Assembly (NCBI GenBank): GCA_011800805.1
Contig: MPNW01000091.1
Location: 32,958 to 96,957, forward strand
Source: Hirudo medicinalis
Lineage: Eukaryota > Annelida > Clitellata > Hirudinida > Hirudinidae
Direction: 5' to 3'
Length of the DNA stretch: 64,000 nt
Position 1 is the first letter of the stretch; every line of letters starts with the position of its first letter. The position numbers were made by a program, and so were the translations under genes. Below the pieces are notes generated by a model. The model did not search any database, had not been told where the DNA came from, and saw only the letters and a program-made list of their open reading frames with translations. Below, one piece after another: positions 47,085-59,390 of this stretch.

Positions 47085-50000
47085 ATGAATAAGGAAGACT
47101 GGAAACGAGAAGAGCGTTTGAAAATTGATATCCTAGAAGTTTGGAATGAAGTTCAGAGGCACATCGATGATGAGAGGAAAGATTTGGTTCTTAATAAACA
47201 TTCCAGATGGAAAACCATCAGGATTTTCGTTTCTTCAACATTTAAAGACTTCCACACCGAAAGAGATGCACTTGTCAAAGAGGTGATGATGATAATGATT
47301 AGTTAAGTCAATAATTAATCCTTAGCTCTCAATTTATCTTTCATTTGTTAGCCCTACTTTTGAATCCAGATTTTTCCTGAACTGAGGGAATGGTGTCAAA
47401 AGAGAGATCTCAATCTTGTTGAATGTGATCTTAGATGGGTAGCATTACAAATTTATTTGATCATCTTTCTTCTCTCTGATGTTATGGATAAGCATTTTAG
47501 GGTGTTCCGGAAGAGACCCCACACTGTGTAACACTACAAATTTGTTTGGATGAAATAAGGAGGTGTGAGCAAGAAAATAAGTGGCCATTTTTTCTCAATA
47601 TGATCAGGTTTGTTTAGTCTACAGTGATTCACAACAAAAGACTTATTTTCAAACTCATGTTACATTTTTAATTGTCAGTAAGAGAATTGGATGGATTCCA
47701 TTAAAGGATGAACTCCCTGCTGAATTGATCAGTGACTTTAATTTGGTCATTGGACTCTCCGTGACGGAAATGGAAATTGTCGAGGCCGCTTATCGTAAGA
47801 TCAACCCCAACTGTGAGATTTACTGCAGCTGTTGCAATTCGAAGTGACCATCGATATAAATATTAATCATAAATATTTGTGCCCAAGCTCTTTTCATGTG
47901 GAGAGATGAAAGTTTCTTGAAGGAAATTACTGAAGATAAAGTGAAACAAGAATTTCTTGATGATTTGAATCCATTAGCAGACAAAAAGCTTTCCATGTTG
48001 AAGCAACAAATCAGGAAGAGGTTCCCAGTAAGTGATAATCAATGGAAATGTAATGCTATTAAGAAGTGAAGTGCCATGAACTGAGTGAGTCTATTTTAGG
48101 AGGAACAAATATGCACATACAAATGCGAATATGTTCCCGGTCAAACCTTGCCATACTCTGGCAGAACCAAATTACAATTGGATCAAAGTTTTAAAGAGAA
48201 AGTAAATAATTTGATTTAGTTCTTCAATGTTTTCACCCTTTCATGATTCCTCAAATATTTAACACTTTTAAATTGTACTTTAATGATAAATTTGATTAAT
48301 GTCTAATAAACACTTTTCATCTGAGAAAGTTTTTTTATAGGTTCTTGACTTTTTCAAGAAGAGAATTGAAGAATTGTATGTTAATGAGGATAAATGTAAG
48401 GTCAAGCAGAATCAATACGACCTGGAACAGGATCAGCAAGATGCATTCATGCAGCAAAGAGCTTCGAATGTTGTTGGCAGGGATGACATCATTGGGGAGG
48501 TGATGACGTCCTTTAAGAATGAAATATTTTTTTATTTTTTGGTTATAATCCGTTTATTTTTGTGGTTGAAGCATATGTATATGTGGTTAATTCTCAAAAA
48601 GTTTTAAACATTTTTAATAGCAAGTATGTACGAGTTGAAAATATTTATCAGATCAAAAACTACATTGGCGGAAACTCCCGAAAACCTCTCGTGCTTCTAG
48701 GCGAATCGGGATCAGGAAAGTCGACCATAATGGCCAGAGTCGTGTACGACATCGTGAAGGCAGACAAGTATTCGATTTTATGATAAGCAACTTCTTGGCT
48801 AATTATTATTATTATTATTATTAATTAGTATTTCATCTTCTTTAAATGTTGCTTCATAAAGCCATTTAAAATATTTGTCAAGTTTATTGTTAGCATGATA
48901 TTCTACGTTCCACGTGCCGTTCGTCGGTGATCGCAATTAGAATTTGCTATAATATATTATGCTGATTATGTGAAATGAATGCCTTAAAATGCAAAAGCTA
49001 TGAAGAAATGATGGAGAACACAGTGGTGTTTTTTCACTTTGTTGGAGCAGTTCCGAGATCGACGAGTATCTTGGGGATCCTCAAGAGATTCATCTACCTG
49101 ATGAGGCAGCTCACTGTAAGCTAACATTGCTGGTGCTGTTGTTTTTAAAATAATAAATACATTTATTACAATTTTATATTTATGATGTTATATTTGTGCC
49201 TCAGATCCCAAGTAGGGTTAATGATGTTTTTGAGAAAGTCAAAAGTCTCCTTCAGGAAACACAAAGTGGGGACTCCAAAAACATTGTTATTTTCATAGAT
49301 GCTCTTGATCAGGCTAGCTTATGAATCCATCTGGAACTTATTTCATAATAATTATTGGTAGAATATTAATTTAATTTTGACATTTGTCCAGCTTGATGGT
49401 GATGATTTTGGTTCTCGTAATGTAATTTTTTCGTGGTTGCCAAGAAAACTTCCTGAAAAAGTAAAGTGCATCATTTCTATGATCCCATGTTCGATCCCAC
49501 ACATGATTTTGAAGGAGACCACGGAAATGTACGAGGAACGGACAATCCGCAATATCGATAATCTACCAGTGAAACATGCAAGTGTTTTCTTGTTTTGTTA
49601 GAACGATTCTATTTTGGGTGATTTAACAATTTTAAGACTAATTTTTAGAGAATATTGATTTGTGCAGAGATATTTCTCCTAATTTCAATTGCACACAAAA
49701 TGAAGATTCTAAAAAGTACAAGTTTCCAAATTACTACAAAATATCCCTTTCTTGACAGGAGATCATCTCGAAATATCTCATTAATTTTCGAAAGAAGTTG
49801 GATACAAACCAGACCCTCGAGTTTCTGAACCATTCTGGGAGTGGAAACCCCCTTTGGTTGATCACTGCCTGTGAAGAGTTGAGGTACTATGGGGAGTTCA
49901 AAAATTTGACTGAGTACATAAGCAATCTTCCTTCTACTCTCGAACAGTTAGAAATTTCATATTTTCTGTATTTTTAGAACTTTTGTAATAAATCTTATTT

Positions 50001-53000
50001 ATTTATAAATTGCTGCATTCTCTCAAGAAACAAAATTCTCTTATTAAACAAAATAACTTACTTTCTTTAATTGTTTAACCAAATCCTGTTATCATTGATT
50101 TGATGCACTCGCGTTATAAACCTTGGACAGATATTTTAAGAAACAAATTCTGTAATTGGTGCAACATCACACAGAGTTAATGGTTTGAATTAACTGGGCA
50201 TTATAACCTAATTAATCCATTGATAATTTGAAGACGCCTCGTTTTTGTTTTGAACCCATTATTGGAAAAATGATATTTATTCTCTCAGAAAGAATTTTAA
50301 TTATTCTTTATAAACTGTGGAAGTATGTGCGCTTATTTTATGCAAATATTTACTCGTTCACTAATATAATAAGCTGGTAACAAAAATCAATAATCAATTG
50401 CTTATTGGATGTTTAAATTATTGTTCATTTCGGTGATGCGTCCTCTGTTGGAATACTGCTGAAGGATTTTCGAGCGTGGCCACTAAGTTTACATCTGTGA
50501 CGAGAGCTTTGCAGTTGGAAATGAATGTTTCATTAACAAAATCAGGCTCCTGATGTTTGTTTTGAATCGAATATGTGGAGACATCGGAGACAAGGATCTG
50601 CTCGTTGCTACTCTCTGCCTCATGGAATGTTCCAGGAACGGATTACTTGAAGTCGAACTGCTGGAAATGCTAGCTATGATGGACAAAGCAACAAGTAGGA
50701 ACAATCCAACTTATTTTCAGAAGTTATTGACTTTCAAAATTTAATTGTTTTGTATCGAGATTACGATGAAATGGCTGCCGGGAAACAGTTCTGTGCAAGA
50801 CCTCGACTGATATCTTGGAAGTGGGGCTCCATCTATCTACAGCTGAAGAACTTCATCCAGCCATTTGGAGATTCTGGAGAGGGAAGACTCAATTTCTATC
50901 ACAAGTCCATGAGCAAAGTTGTCAGAGAAAAGTGAGCACTTTTATTTGATGGTGTGGATTATGAATAAGTGAGTAATTATAATTAATTATTTGATGATCG
51001 GTATAATTAGAATACATTCATTTATTTATTTATTTATTCATTTATTTATTTATTTGTCACACGTGCAAGCTTTCTGGAGTTAGAACAAGAAAACGGGGAG
51101 TCGTGGAAGCTCAGATGCCACAAAACGATGGCAATTTATTTTGAAATGGCTCTAAATATCAACAGAAAAATTGAGGTGAGAAATTGAAATACAAATTTAT
51201 TGATGACTAAGCTTGCAGGTTGGCTCAAATAGTCCATTCCCGCATGCGATGTTGTTATATGTTGCAGCTCGGCTCGCTCCGTCAGAGAGTGCCTTCGTGA
51301 AGCAACACTATAAGTGGCTGGGTGATTACAGTGCCTTCACATCCATTGCAGATGCAAAACATCAGCTAAATACAAAAACTGAAACTATTTCTGACATTAA
51401 ATTACACTTAAATGTAATATCATACATTGAGGATCTTTAATCGACTATGATTTTATTACTTCTCTATCCTTGTGTGGCATTTAAATTTAGGAGTATCCAT
51501 ACCACCTGATTGAGTTGGCCGACATGGAAAGACTGAAGAATTTTCTTCGGATTTGGGATGTTATCGAAATACTGTTTGACTCTGAATGGAGCAGGGTTCT
51601 TCTAGACTTTTGGAGAAGGATTGATGTTGGTCATTTATTGACCGCTGGCTTATTGATATATTGAATGTCGACGTCACTTTTACTTTGATGATCACTTTGT
51701 TGTCATTTTTGTAGGAGAAGTATGACACATTGAAAACTGAATACTCGACTTTAACCGATGAATTTAGGAAAAATGAAAAGTTATCGAGAGATGAACTGCT
51801 TGAGAGGATTGAAAAAGTTGCAAGAATTTTGTGAGCTTTTTCTATGTTGTTCTTAAGTGGGACAGCAATTGTTCTTTGTTTATTGTCTAATTCTTTTGAT
51901 GAATATTTTATATTATTTTTATATTTTATTGGCTTCACATATATTAATTCTAATTAAAATCGATTTGATCCTCAGTATTAAAATAACTTCATATTTAATT
52001 CAGTTCTGAATGCTAATATAGCTCCATTGTCAAGAAACTTAATGTAATTGTGAATTTTATGTGATTCAATTTTAATGTAATGTTGGGATGAGCTTATTAT
52101 TTGGATAAACCTATTGTTGAGATAAATCCATTATTGAGATAAACCTATACAAATTGTGCAGCAGCCAAGCAGGATTGCTCAGAGAAGCAATGGAACTTGG
52201 TCAGGAATGTAGGGATACCCTAAATTCATGGGAAAAAGAAAGTTTAGAACAAAGTGCTGAGGTGGTTGAAAAAATAAGCGAAAATCAAATGCACATTTCA
52301 GGTTTTCTTGGACATCTTGTGACAGTTTTGGTCAGTGGACATCACATACTTTCTAAACAAATACTTAATAATAATATTAATAATAGAAAAAAAATATATT
52401 TATGAATTATTTCAATTTGACAATTTCTCCCTTGCTTTTGTTCACATTGCATTTTGCTTTTGAATTAACTGCAAAAGTGTTTCCACAAATAGGATCGAAA
52501 TTACAAGAAGGCCATAGAATTACATGACGATGCCCTCGAGAGAATTAGTAAATTATCTTCTAAAGATGATTACTTTGTCAAGGTGACCGTTCGATTGAGC
52601 AAGTATTTGTTTCCTAAAATTAATTTGCATTTGAAATTCAATCGATCGTTTGGTCATTAAGCAAACGATGCACGTCCCAGAAGATCTCAGAAGTTTTTTT
52701 TTTATTTCAGAGATTTAAAGCTCTCCAGCTGATCAAGAAGGCATTTTGCATGGCAGAACTGGCAGCCAACATTAAGAACCCATTAAGGAGAGGAGAAAAA
52801 TTCAGCTTGAGAGAAAATGGCAACAAATTGTGCAATGATGCCATTTTGATTTATAAAGAGGTTTCATGAAATGCGAGACATGATAAATGCCTGGTTGCAT
52901 TTAAGTATTTTCTCTTGTACACAGATAAGAGATTACCCTCACGAGTTGGAAGTAATGCTGACCAGAGCCACTTTGTGCCAAAAATCTAGTGAAGTTCATG

Positions 53001-53382
53001 AGGTCCCCATTCTTGATTGTAATCAGTATCACTAATGATATGTTAACCATCCATGGTTAACATTCAAATAAAGTATCAATTTTTCCAGATACTGGAGGAA
53101 GTCATGTCAAGCTGCAAGGCATGCTGTGGAGTTGAACATCATCTCATGGTACGAGCCCTCTTTAATGATGGCACCGAGTATGAGAGGGAAAAGAAGAATG
53201 ATAAAGCCTACCAGAGATACAGGGATGCCTATCTGCTGAGCAAGCACATCTGGGGATCTGGTCACAGTGAAACTACTGATTACTTGAATGTTCTCAAAGA
53301 GTCAAAGTATGCAGATATTGCAAAAAAGAAAAAGGAATCTTTTGAGTCAATGGTGTTTGATCCTGACAAGTTTGCTCTTTGA
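47085..53382 (+). CDS. DUF4062-NACHT-TPR STAND ATPase, TTC41-like, 1,111 aa, 23 exons
   Basis: Exons: 47085-47282, 47370-47438, 47501-47607, 47679-47812, 47888-48027, 48100-48201, 48341-48499, 48625-48767, 48998-49115, 49205-49312, 49392-49568, 49759-49946, 50546-50694, 50721-50931, 51070-51175, 51219-51413, 51491-51625, 51715-51830, 52162-52330, 52493-52582, 52711-52860, 52925-53002, 53089-53382. All joins keep frame, ending TGA. Residues about 44-135 form DUF4062 (IRIFVSSTFKDFHTERD, VFPELR-like IFPELREWC, VECDLRW). The P-loop is GESGSGKST (about 329-337) and Walker B VIFIDALD (about 419-426), followed by WLPRKLP. A winged-helix-like region begins at QLLMFVLNRICGD. Helical, TPR-like repeats fill the C-terminus (DRNYKKAIELHDDALER, KAYQRYRDAYLLSKHIWG). 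Order matches TTC41 (and resembles NPHP3 without its coiled coil). As a STAND protein it should be a nucleotide-switched scaffold, probably cytosolic; its role is not known. One intron (49313-49391) starts with GC. The exon 49392-49568 donor is the least certain. Confidence 0.93.
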
Positions 53383-54230
53383 GAACTGAGGGATGTTTTG
53401 GAAATGTAATGATAACAGATGGTGCCACCTTATAGCACATGGATCGGTCATGAGACTTGCTTCTAAAGGACTTATATTTTTTTTTATTATACTTATACTT
53501 ATACTTGTTTGGTATCTCAGTGTTTAGATCAGTGCTCTCTCTTACTACCTTTATTACAATGCAATGCTTTTAAACTTTTCATTTTCTACAATTCATTCCA
53601 TTATGGATAATATTGATTATTGCTGATTTTTGTGAAATCCTAGAATTCTTTGTGCGCTTCTTGGCCTTTTGTGTGAGCGATTGGTCTTACTCATACTCAT
53701 TCTCCTCTCGTTGTTTAATCATTTGTTGCCATTGCTTCGTTTTGATGATTTGCTCGACGGTGCTTGTGTCAAAAAAAAGAGTCCAAGGTCTGATGTGTAT
53801 GATGTATACATTTGACGTTCATTACACAACTGGATGAGGAAGGTAGGACAACTCTGCTTTGAACCCGATGTGCTAATTAATACATTCTTAAAATTAAATG
53901 GTAAAAACAATTGAGAGTAAAATAAGTATCCCCGTGCTGAAAAAGCGGTCTAGACGTTTCGCTTGGAGTTTGGTATGTTAGCGACCATATCTTGATATCA
54001 TTAAGCATTGGATGCCCTGCCCTGAGAAGATTTAATGAGTTCAGGAAGGATTTCCTTGCATTTGGTGTCCTTTCCAAGTAAAGTTAATTGTGAATTGGTT
54101 ATGAATTCGATTTATAGTCAGTTAATGCGGACTCGAACTGACGTCAAATTAATTCTGCTAACGTTTCGTTGTCCTTCGATAATGCGGCACGTCAAATTTA
54201 CAAATGAAATTTCAAGTTAAAAGCTGAAAT
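53383..54230. other. convergent intergenic region
   Basis: Holds the 3' ends of the TTC41-like gene (plus) and the receptor gene (minus). Short ORFs here are unsupported. A TTATACTTATACTTATACTT triplet-hexamer repeat lies at about 53490-53510. Confidence 0.5.
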
Positions 54231-57200
54231 TTATGACTTTGTCAAGTGACAGAACTGACAGTGAGGACTTTTTGTCTCGAAAAACATCATTCCGGACGAT
54301 TGTAAGGACGGAGACCTCGACGAAATTGGGGCTTCCATTGTTTGTTGGGACGTAATTTGCTTTGCAGATGGAGATGATGGCAGCTTGGGAAAAGTCGAAA
54401 GTGTGAGGGATGAGTACCTGGATGGGTATTTGTGACATCGATATGTAACTGCCTGCATGGCGTTTTGGGCTGCTTGGATAGAGCCAATGTCGTTTTGCTT
54501 AGTGAGTAACCTTAGAGTAGGAATGGGCAGACAGGTGAGCATCAGGTCGGGTTTGTTGTTGGACGTCATCCTTGAAGCGGGAGATGATAAGGATGATCTG
54601 AAACTTGTGGTTGCAAAGACGTTCGATTGCGAACCTGGACCAAACATGTCTGAGAATCCCCTGGTTAGGGAGGTGCATTCCATCTGATATTTTGATTCGC
54701 CCTTGTCGCCACAGATAAAGTGGCGACTGTGGTCGCCCGGGCAGAATCGCCTACAGTAATCAGAGTCATGCCATCGATCAAGAAGGTCTTGGTGGCACAA
54801 ACAGGCCTCCTCTCCGCTGAATGTTCGTTTAAAGTTCTGGCTTTTCTCTCGAGGATTAAGGCTGCTTGTCGACGTTCTTTTGAGGAAGATTGGCCTCTGA
54901 CGTAGTCGTCTTGAAAAAAATTCAACATTAAAGGATAAGCACGTTAAGATTTCATTTTGAGGATCCTCCTCTGAAACTCATTTCTCACTGTTAAAAAGAG
55001 AATTTTTTTTAAATAACGACATTAATCATAATAAAAATAATAAGGGTGCACCATCATTTAACGCCTTGGGAATGGCTTCTTTGGCTCTAAAGCAGAATAT
55101 ATTTGAAAAAAACATCTTTGAACTGGAAATACGTTGTTGCTCTAACGGCGACAGTCCATTTTAAAACATTTCATTCCTCCATCTCTCCACATTGATTCCT
55201 TCCCGAGATCATCAGCTCGTCAACCTCATCTCGTTTGTCCACCCATCCCTCCTTACGTATGCCTATCCGTGCTTTCATCCATGGATTTCACTGTTGCAAA
55301 GAAATATAAAGGGGCGTGAATGGAATCTAATGAGTGGCCGAAAACAAGGCATTTATGAAACAAAGAAACAAAGATAAACTGAACGAAAAAGGATGGACCT
55401 TAAAAGAATGAAATGATGATTGACAGATGGAGTTGATGAATAATTCAATGATGATGAGCATATTTAATGATTGCTGATTGAAACTTCCAATCATAAGACT
55501 ATACATGATAATAACAACAATAAACCGTAAATAATCATAATTACGTCCCATTTAGCTTGAAGATTGTGCAGCAGATGTGACTTGACTACATAGAAATTAA
55601 TAACAATAACAATAATAGCAACAGCGATAACAATGTCAGTGAAAACGACAACAACAAGAACGTAATAACAATAATAAAATTATATATTTTTGAAATCATT
55701 TGTACGGGATGACACCGGATGTGCATTATTTGGAAGATGCAAAAACAACAAAGTGGAAAGTTAGGAAAACAGGAGTTTTCATCAGTTTTCGATGTGAACC
55801 AATTCTGCTCGATTTAACCAAGTTCTTTTTATGAATGCGCTACAAATATTTTATTTGTAAAATAATTATATCCGTGGTAGTGTGATATAACTTATATTGA
55901 TAAATTCATGAATCCATTACACATTATTCTGGCATTGCTAAAATTTTCAATTAGTTGTGTTTAAATTAGGAAATGTGTACATTGGATTTTTAAAGGCTTC
56001 ATTTTATTTTAAATTTTGAATTTATAAATAGATCAAAACAATTCCACCAAGACGAATTAATTTAAAGTCAACACTTTTAAAGTGTCATTTGGACGAAAAA
56101 CAGAAAAAGTAAGTCCAATTTGAGATGATAATTATGTCCATGTACGCCTTCGACATCAGTCCCATAAACATCATCACCAACACCTCAACATGTCTTTTAA
56201 AACTAACCGTTTGTAAATCAGGCAGACGACGACGAACATGAGCGCCAAAACGAGTGACGAAGTCATCAACGTCAAGGCTGTCCATTGTTCACGTAGTAGT
56301 TAGGATCAACATTTATTTTAGATTATTATTATTAATATTATGAATAAATTATTATTGCATTACTTCACTTGCCAGTTAAATATGAATGAGCATGAATTTC
56401 TTGAATATTATTATTATTATAATTATAATTATTTCAAATTATTATTAATAATCGATGATCATTGTTAATCCAGATGATCCAACCAATTGGAACTCAGCTG
56501 TTCATTAAAACATTGTTGCTCAGAGTTGTAAAAGTGGGAGTCAAAAGTGCTTCCAAGTGACGTCAGAACGTGACGTGGACGTGACGTGATTTATGGTTAG
56601 CGTCACAATTTGTATAGGAGCGGTGACCTTAATATGGAGGATGTGACTCGAATAGTTAATTCATGAATAAATAATGAGGGTTATTAATCATCATTATGAA
56701 TATTAATGGACCACACGAGTGGGCTTACCGTAATGTATTGTGGTCACGTGTCCGATTCTAAAGATAGTATTGGACACCGCGGGCAAATCGTGGCCGACTG
56801 GCTTGGATTCACCTATCGACATTAATACAGGTGTTACGACACGTGCATGACAAGCTGCTCGTGAGGTAGCCGTTTGTTTCCTCACCCATACAAGCGAAAG
56901 CTCCATCTTCGTTCCAACGGTTACCATGACAAGTGAGCTTCATCACCGAGGAGGGCTCACGTTGACTTTCCTTCCAGCTCCTGCTGCTGTTCTGCCTGAG
57001 TCTGAATCCTTTGTTGCAGGAGATGTTGGCCGCAAGAGAGGAGGAAGTTGGTTCGTGGAAGTACACGATTCTGGCGTTGTTTATTGCATCCAGTTCTTGA
57101 CAGGAAGGACCCAGAGCTGGAAATATCCGCTTGTATCTTTAATTTAAACATGCCTAGTATTCTGTGACCCGCTTGATTTTTAATAATAATAATAATAGCA

Positions 57201-59353
57201 ATAATATTATAATTGAATGTTATTATATCGCTCGTATAAACAAGTTGTGTGTACTCGAATACCTTAAACTTTGCGGTTAAAAGACTGATAGAATTAATTT
57301 CAGTCACAGAATATTGTTATTAAGATTTCAGGAAACATTCCTCGTAATTTTCGAAATAAAAAAATTATGCCGAGACCGAGAAGCGCGAAAGAGGCCACTT
57401 ATGAATCTAAGAATGCGGCCGAACTTCTCGGATTTCATTTGTGCGAAAGTTGAACAAAGTTAAACAAGGATTGTCTGCAGAAATTTGTTGACGAAAACGC
57501 AAAGGAATCAAAGGAACAATTGAAAGGCCTAGCTGAGGATGTGGCAGAGCTTCAACTGATTATCAGGACAACTGATAAGTTGGTTGGTGCCAATAAAGAG
57601 CAAGGAAAACAAATTGAAGAGCTTCAGCAGAACTTGAATGAGTTGAACAAAGTTTCGATAAAAAAGTTGGACGAGAACAAACAAGAAACCAAACAATGGT
57701 ACAGTTTATTTGAAAATAAAGTTGAAACAGATATTGAGAAATTCCAAGAATCAGTGACAGACACAAACTCAGAAATAGAAATGAACAATGAGAGACAAAG
57801 AAGAAAGAAAAACATCAGTCTACATACAATTTGACAGAATATGTTGGAAAGGCAAAAGATAAAGAACTCGTGTCAAAGCTCCTGAAAGAAGTAACAGGAA
57901 AAAAATAGAAAAAGAAATCTTGGAAATGTTCAGAATTGGCAAAAAAGTTGAAGAATCTTCAAAACTAGGGCCCTTGTTGATAAAATTTGAAAGCTTAGAG
58001 ACCAAGAACATGGTGTTGGATAACAGCAGCAGATTGAAAGATAGTGAAAGCTTCAACAAAATTATCCTAAGCCTTGATTTGTCAAAGGAAGACAGGGAGG
58101 ACTACAAGAAATTGCTTGCAGACAAATTAAAAGAAGTCAATGAGAAGGGAGGAAGCAAGAAGTGGGTCGTAAGGATCAGAGGACAACCAGGGGTCTTCTA
58201 TGCCATTGCTTACAGAAGAAGAGCAGTCGAATGAATTGATTGAATTGACACAACTAGATTTTTATGTTCTTTGAGTTACTTTTGATTTTGATTTACGATG
58301 AATCGTGCATGCATAGTTTAAGTTATTTAGTTAAGTTGTATTGACTTTCACAGTCCCGCGTAGATCCCGAGCCATGTCTGGGGACTCTAAAAACTTTATG
58401 TTGTGGTTCATTTATTTGGGCAGATGGATTCTGAATGTTTGGTCGGGAAAATAAAAATAAAAATAATAATAACAATAGCAATAATAATAGACTTTAAGAA
58501 AGCCAGATTGAGTGGCAATTTATTGATCTGATATTGCATTAGGACTTAATTAAAACCAAGACCAACACGAGGTAGCATAATTCCAGCCATGCATAACTTA
58601 GGAGTCACTTTGATGTCGTGTGGTCGATGAGTGGAGTCTCCAGCAAAAAGAGCCTTCTTATGTTCGCCCATGATTGATGGCAAACGCAATTTTTCACGAG
58701 AATAAACAACACTCGTAACTTCCCATGAATTTTTTTGCCAGGAAAACATGTTTTCAGGGAGGAATTTCCAATAAGAAAAAATAAAACAAATTAACGCCAT
58801 TTCTCGAGACGACGATGATGATGATGAAGACGACGACGATGATGTTGGTGATGATGATGACGATACGACCATATGGAGTCATAGCACGTGACAATTCCAA
58901 GTTGTTGATGGCAGTCTCGACAAAAATCCTGATTGAGGACATCCAGTGAAGGATGTTGAAATTAAAAAGAGAAGCCGACCATTGATCGAATGCCGCCTAA
59001 ATGTAAACCGATGAGAAAATGAAAGAGGATTTGCCTGTAGAAAGATCCATTGAACCATTCATCCATTCATTCATCCACCCATCCATTTATCCATCCATTC
59101 ATCCATCCATTCATCAACCCATCTGTCCATCATTGTGTAAAAAGATTGACCCACAACTCCACCGAGTCGTCGTTTCATTTATTTATTTTTCCATCTTCCA
59201 TTCATCCATCTATTTAACCACCCATCAATCCATCCGCGTAAAAGAAGTGAGAGTCCACAATCAATCTGGAACTTGAAGACTTGATGGTGATTATGATTGT
59301 GATGATGATGATGATTTTGGTGATGATGATGATGATGATGATGATTTCGGTGG

Positions 59354-59390
<37 letters not shown>

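Noticed and set aside
54457..54687. Plus-strand ORFs opposite the receptor tail exon
   Set aside because: Shadows of the minus-strand coding frame.
54660..54850. WSC domain in the last exon of the receptor gene
   Set aside because: The pattern CLCHQD...CRRFC...FICGDKG at first looked like the end of a WSC domain, but the exon follows the membrane helix, so it would be cytoplasmic, and the N-terminal half of WSC is absent.
56855..56885. 31-nt intron between the sushi exon and a segment starting ACHARVVTP
   Set aside because: Phase-compatible but too short for normal splicing; the 73-nt alternative (56813-56885) also keeps frame and has a better acceptor.
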